DNA of 7,540 bases from an uncultured Ruminococcus sp. (lineage in GTDB: Bacteria > Bacillota > Clostridia > Oscillospirales > Acutalibacteraceae), in the NCBI GenBank assembly GCA_902783815.1, contig CACZSM010000237.1, positions 1 to 7,540 on the forward strand, read 5' to 3'. The notes beneath the pieces are model-generated. The model was given only the letters and a program-made list of their open reading frames with translations, was not told the origin of the DNA and did not search any database. Position 1 is the stretch's first letter. Each line of letters begins with the position of its first letter. This document shows positions 6,431 through 7,540 of the stretch, one piece after another. The translations under genes were made by a program, and so were the position numbers.

Positions 6431-7540
6431 TTATTGTGTGCGGATAACATCAAGATTATCAGCATTATCTCCGAACAAGGAATATGCTACCATCACAAAC
6501 GCAAGATCTGTTATGCCGTTTTCTTTGATAAGGTCAATTACATTTACATCACAATAGCGCATATCCACTACATATATCTCCTCAAAGGATCCAAAAAAAT
6601 ACCCTGGCATCGCATTGCCGTAGCTGTCATTAATTATCATCAGCTTTCTGCCGTTTTTAACATTCGTCTTTACCTTGACGATCTGCTCATCTCCACCCAT
6701 GAATGTCAGATAAGCATTGCTCTGCGGATCTCCGACTTTATTGAAAAATCCTCCGCTTCCCCAGGATTCCAATGATGTCGAAAAATACTCCGTTTCACAC
6801 TCATCATAATTATCCGGCACATAGTAACGGAAAAGCTCAGGATCATTCGCTATATTGTCGTCACCTGTGAAAGCATACATTGTCCCTACATATCCGTCTA
6901 TATCATTTGCAGTATATGTTGATATATCCTTAAACGGAACTCCGGCTGCCTTTGCTATCGCTTCAGCAGCATAGTATGCCCCAAGCGGTGCCCAGTGGTG
7001 ATCTGTACGAAGATATATATCCTCTGATGTATGGAAACTCAGTGCAGTATCAACATCTACATATACGATGTCCTTGTTCAGACGGCTTGCTACATCATCA
7101 AAACATTCCTTCTGGTTAAGAACATATCCGTCATAGTTTGATGGGATATAATACTCACTTGGCAGCGGAGCTGTCGCAGAGTATATCTTTACTGAATCCC
7201 CAAGATCTTCATTAAACGAATTTAATGCCGAAACATAGGCATTTCCCGTACCTCCGCCAAGCAGACTTACGGCTCTGTAGTGCCCGTTATCCTTTACAAC
7301 TACTATTCCGTTTGATACTGTATATTCAGCCTCACCCATTTTGCTTGGCTCAGGAGTTTCTGATGATTCCTCTTCCGATGAATCCTCCACAGAGGATTCA
7401 TCCTCCGGCTCAGATGAATTATCCTCTCCGGAACCTTCCTCATCAGCTTTTTTTGATCCTTCAGCAGAACTTTCATTTAATGAGATCTGACTCTCCTCCG
7501 AAGGCTCAGAACTGTTATTTGATGTCGCAGGCTGACAAGC
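6431..7540 (-). CDS. secreted DHHW/AlgX-like SGNH-fold lipoprotein, 5' truncated
   Basis: The reading frame is open from the right window edge to a TAA at 6431, giving 369 visible residues; the start lies outside. The first visible residues are ACQPATSNNSS. Ala-Cys followed by a flexible stretch fits the end of a lipobox, so the protein is probably lipid-anchored outside the membrane. A GTG at 7390 gives a shorter reading but would discard this part. About 65 Ser, Glu and Asp-rich residues form a linker. The catalytic region follows: TDHHW at 6992-7006 is the Asp-His motif of DHHW and AlgJ/AlgX proteins, and INDSYGN near 6614-6634 supplies the candidate serine. The end resembles family C-termini (VVDMRYCDVNVIDLIKENG). 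AlgX/AlgJ relatives take part in O-acetylation of secreted polysaccharides, usually with an MBOAT protein. That role, with the FkbH-like neighbour, is inferred. Confidence 0.88.
   Translation of the reverse strand, partial: ACQPATSNNSSEPSEESQISLNESSAEGSKKADEEGSGEDNSSEPEDESSVEDSSEEESSETPEPSKMGEAEYTVSNGIVVVKDNGHYRAVSLLGGGTGNAYVSALNSFNEDLGDSVKIYSATAPLPSEYYIPSNYDGYVLNQKECFDDVASRLNKDIVYVDVDTALSFHTSEDIYLRTDHHWAPLGAYYAAEAIAKAAGVPFKDISTYTANDIDGYVGTMYAFTGDDNIANDPELFRYYVPDNYDECETEYFSTSLESWGSGGFFNKVGDPQSNAYLTFMGGDEQIVKVKTNVKNGRKLMIINDSYGNAMPGYFFGSFEEIYVVDMRYCDVNVIDLIKENGITDLAFVMVAYSLFGDNADNLDVIRTQ
7379..7400. repeat. 9-bp perfect inverted repeat in the lipoprotein linker
   Basis: TGAATCCTC at 7379-7387 and GAGGATTCA at 7392-7400 flank CACA. 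The repeat lies in the part encoding the Ser and acidic-rich linker, where TCC/TCT and GAG/GAA/GAT codons recur, so self-complementarity can arise easily. No function is claimed. Confidence 0.5.

Overview
The window looks like chromosomal DNA from a low-to-mid GC Firmicute of class Clostridia. A Ruminococcus-like (Oscillospiraceae) host is the best guess. The pointers are AGGAGG-type ribosome binding sites, GTG and TTG starts, a two-component SufC plus single SufB/SufD Fe-S pair, and a long FkbH-like protein next to a DHHW-type lipoprotein. Genus is an inference from protein style, not from a marker gene.

Layout. Positions 1-87 carry the last 28 codons of an unrecognised plus-strand gene. Next comes a near-consensus sigma-A promoter (TTGACA, 17 bp, extended GATAAT) and a short leader. 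Then comes valS, complete at 210-2831 and encoding valyl-tRNA synthetase. The leader is far too short for a T-box. valS converges on a minus-strand gene set, and the two are separated by one hairpin (2839-2870) that can act as a terminator in both directions.

The minus strand, in transcription order from the right edge, holds four genes. First is a 5'-truncated secreted lipoprotein of the DHHW/AlgX-like SGNH class (6431 to beyond 7540). Next, after a perfect 13-bp stem-loop, is a three-domain FkbH-like protein (4555-6357, TTG start). Then come sufC (3806-4531, GTG start) and a SufB/SufD-family scaffold (2889-3806). sufC and the scaffold gene overlap by one base (TAATG). Only 23 bp separate fkbH-like from sufC, with no terminator, so the three are probably co-transcribed.

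Two themes emerge. The FkbH-like protein and the DHHW lipoprotein look like the cytoplasmic and extracytoplasmic ends of a surface-polymer acylation or hydroxyacylation pathway. Such systems usually also need an MBOAT acyltransferase and an acyl carrier protein, which would have to lie outside this window. SufC plus one SufB/SufD paralogue, with no sufS, sufU or second scaffold beside it, resembles the minimal 'SMS'-type Fe-S assembly machinery. I see no RNA gene, CRISPR array, insertion sequence or phage feature. The window is mostly ordinary; the FkbH/DHHW pairing and its transcriptional link to the Suf pair are the parts most worth following.
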